The notes under the pieces are model-generated. The model was not told where the DNA came from, searched no databases, and saw nothing but the letters and a program-made list of their open reading frames with translations. 8,593 bases of DNA, taken from contig JAISBO010000081.1 in the NCBI GenBank assembly GCA_031266155.1, forward strand, positions 1 through 8,593. Direction: 5' to 3'. The position numbers and the translations under genes are program-made. Positions 8,201 to 8,593 of the stretch are shown in pieces (the first letter of the stretch is position 1; every line of letters begins with the position of its first letter). Source of the stretch: Puniceicoccales bacterium (GTDB taxonomy: Bacteria > Verrucomicrobiota > Verrucomicrobiia > Opitutales > JAIRKQ01).

Positions 8201-8593
8201 TCGTTTGTATCAGGATCTATTGTCTCCAGAATGCCAGTCTTGGTTTCTCCTTTAGGAGAAAGCATTTTCAACCGAGGATCATGAAAAAACTCAGATCCTC
8301 CTCCATATCCGAATGATGCCGACTTATACTCACACTCATTATCATCAGAAGTGTATAACTTACCGTTTTTCAGTATAAATACTGGTTTGTCTAGAGACAT
8401 TGGATCATAGAGGTAGACTTTTTCACATGCCGCATCTGTTTCTTCGGCAAATGGCAAAAAATGGGCAAGCATTCGATCTGTTTCTGTTGGTTTTTGACCA
8501 GGAGGGAGTGTTTTGGGTGCCACCAAAACTTTACCATTCATTATTACTTTGTTGGTGAGGTTATCTATGGTTATTTTTCCATCCACGGTGCTA
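2236..8593 (-). CDS. Giant SF2-helicase-like protein (DUF3638-like, chlamydial type), probably 5'-partial
   Basis: An uninterrupted frame of at least 2116 codons. Residues count from the GTG at 8586, but the frame stays open to the right edge, no ribosome binding site is visible in the last seven bases, and the N-terminus may lie outside the window. Order: an unrecognised, apparently beta-rich region (1-235); a TPR-like helical stretch (about 243-270); a charged helical region with a probable coiled coil (757-805). The motor core follows: P-loop FQLMMGGGKTSVI (967-979), LFVCHPSQ (995-1002), VIQAPTL (1056-1062), Walker B DEVD (1107-1110), TGTPWN (1394-1399), motif V CTGCDIP (1555-1561) and motif VI QGILRAR (1584-1590). 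Then come a Glu-Gln repeat (1768-1779), an Ala/Gln-rich linker (about 1801-1827) and a separate C-terminal region to 2116. No signal peptide or membrane segment is seen. The motifs fit the DUF3638-type ATPases of Chlamydiae and eukaryotes, whose substrate I do not know. ATP hydrolysis is a strong inference; nucleic-acid unwinding is not established. Confidence 0.88.
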   Translation of the reverse strand, partial: STVDGKITIDNLTNKVIMNGKVLVAPKTLPPGQKPTETDRMLAHFLPFAEETDAACEKVYLYDPMSLDKPVFILKNGKLYTSDDNECEYKSASFGYGGGSEFFHDPRLKMLSPKGETKTGILETIDPDTNEVLSYMMPEVHYNNQILQFNRHADGELHLASNEQYVLSEPPMPNPLANSKSNYICLRDKDKPSSYKFILVNNKSLIDSSSIDNAVRQKVPILNQDVLEIGFTPSEGFSLGSSNYQAAGILLVGKLFEAGENKQALDILNKISMRDVVAGRNNALLQLVFRSLVADASKGNVLKIKKDLTIEGKLATFKIITLLLESNPYNFRNLLLDKGPDGAVVFESSFNLIMQISSLYQSLVDARENSTMEVNLSKENELVIVEEIIGAMSQVLAAAPALQMLMKVTPEKVILNQLPEYGLLKLFEQKHRALVGELGAPSNVKHLTNAAQDSKDHEIVHYQPGGKRSFEKASKFSSALPTRNTEMLARLRQEARATSQLQGSSNVERRKIFSQKCCRSDAAINGDQELSPRQKADYIAFRNAMDFPQFPDGDDENDIIISSIATVYASEIEGFIRSQAPESKHSEALDGENNVRQSIMGGILRPVKASQAGAQADPERDIYDTYKTNLLLDVVQWDEKAIQSNEALTKNDKQLILAFKKKHMAAIHTPEFREQHKLELLDLAKAIGGQGKTFLSNNRQGIAQYESTAERELGRYNEEMSLAGSQDLRASALGELYEINAESFVKAEGEGKSPIESAIDDIAAQIETASKEKTDIENKLKEKFSKCSQTMDNLRKANLAKKLELEDLSDVRKALVCAPSDPNGDWSKSIKILQDVNPDYTDTECKEIVNLTRQLLQTSTAIESMKQMKIAAENVQNKGRALMDASESFPAHGATNLTSGQKDFLLAKNQLLTAYESVRTYDPRTDMEALVFENIVGLRVRGAQASIIRNVTAQLQANEANNEATGITFQLMMGGGKTSVILSQLAHSISLQHKTPLFVCHPSQYTAMLGNLRSFQESRYSQEVISVDESKSDLQDASKLSGILRKIKRANDGGGCLVIQAPTLRAIKLEFIRTSRLAIESKNPEAMARAKQLANILSEVKENCVQLLDEVDLNLDISKSVNFPGGGRKALASSQVDVIASMLDVVTEDPELYDAFCSDKFGMEKDGQTPVGIFKEKIIARCFERIQTLDGSITREDFEKFMLGTEEPSAAFKKAWEGIKGSGQEAEKIALQKGMLSIADSAAKKEYNRHYGFREDGAVIPYQGVGTPSSGEFGNVYEQAYYFFAAVLHNGIQESQMTSLVEMYTNGSLSPSLVEKLESGLNEIGLKLSDLKKMSDAQRNAAIHKTTKQLNANKKSKNFMSFAKMLATNTIKYNSELLECDAVSMVDMSKTTIGCTGTPWNMQTYHSAFQGDDKAILDLGTEGKILQKWKKDFQIGASKILTPAAATVSGILDAHKAAHAENSGNLRALVDAGGVLKDKANEEVARDILDYYKDDPSVEYVIYLGKTMAGEESFFVMKQSDRDNPVPIPNTELKTIEQVVGEGNIGKAFTYFDELRCTGCDIPLDKNARAVLTVNPDTTPIRTALQGILRARKFLDSQTVDLCIPKELIPPGVDLNNDNSLEGMTKICGYCIENQSAMLAKQTYKSYKAQIANCLKGILFERLHEIISKHDGQKISKQEQKIMDLCEKFIYSPFEADPLVLFGGFTSEQNAYEALQNDYESIRAKINKADKSIAREFQVRAQKVLDQGKEVLNFKVQAGAIDTGTEVEAEQEQEQDQEQEQVTEDSGKVVEEKSWAVLNPRVSADGDAPATAQPAEGGQATDAAPQAQKSLEDKAKGTMDDLQSEDFTEGATLESVLKSRMEGTGKVVDLVDQRLQAAARKNELSDRELLIVLNERHNNEEDQTGESRSLLEDNGSLLIDKTKARILATAPSFASLISSEEATAPRILSANECIPSKSDQHVFDANVQITANLAQNLEGVNWMDDSQRKDAQFALVYRSDDGAFKTLFLSDQDSQEIGKAMADLNVRDCWMFNAAGIPTSTNPLPITGEDILAAGRKAATDLAILYGNFHHLNSTDGNRQALQEHIASSPEAKKNFLERVQALQPREYDNALEFLRAA
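3250..3285 (-). repeat. Glu-Gln codon repeat inside the giant gene
   Basis: Thirty-six bases encode six acidic-Gln dipeptides (E-Q with one D-Q) at residues 1768-1779. The DNA is a degenerate hexamer repeat, with GAA/GAG and CAA/CAG interchanged and one GAT, so it has not expanded very recently as a pure microsatellite. It lies at the border between the helicase-like core and the C-terminal region, where a charged flexible or single-helix spacer makes sense. Being in-frame and degenerate, it seems kept for its protein sequence. Confidence 0.8.

Overview
The window comes from a bacterium with moderately A+T-rich DNA and holds four protein genes. Three read leftward on the minus strand and one reads rightward. 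No RNA genes, CRISPR array, insertion sequence or phage genes were seen. A very large SF2-helicase-like protein of the type known from Chlamydiae and relatives (DUF3638-like), together with a HAAAP-type amino acid permease, suggests a member of the Planctomycetes-Verrucomicrobia-Chlamydiae group or another intracellular or host-associated lineage. That assignment is inference from protein style only; no taxonomic marker gene is present.

Layout, left to right. Positions 1-527 (minus) hold the N-terminal 175 residues of a tyrosine/tryptophan-type permease, cut by the left edge. Positions 528-682 are a short A+T-rich gap that probably carries the permease promoter. Positions 683-1666 (minus) encode a tRNA-dihydrouridine synthase of the DusC-like kind. 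Positions 1667-1708 are a compact divergent promoter region; a good minus-strand -35 box for dus overlaps the start codon of the rightward gene. Positions 1709-2209 (plus) encode a 166-residue exported protein of unknown function. It converges on the giant gene across a 26-base gap with inverted repeats. Positions 2236-8593 (minus) encode the giant protein, with at least 2116 residues in the window and a reading frame still open at the right edge.

The dus and permease genes are housekeeping functions (tRNA modification, nutrient import). The giant protein dominates the window. It has an N-terminal region with a TPR-like helical stretch, a coiled-coil segment, a complete set of helicase-like motifs (MGGGKT, DEVD, TGTP, a CTGCDIP motif V and a QGILRAR motif VI), then a Glu-Gln repeat and an Ala/Gln-rich linker before a separate C-terminal region. 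Its substrate is unknown. It and the exported protein are the accessory, least described part of the window and the best place to look for new biology.
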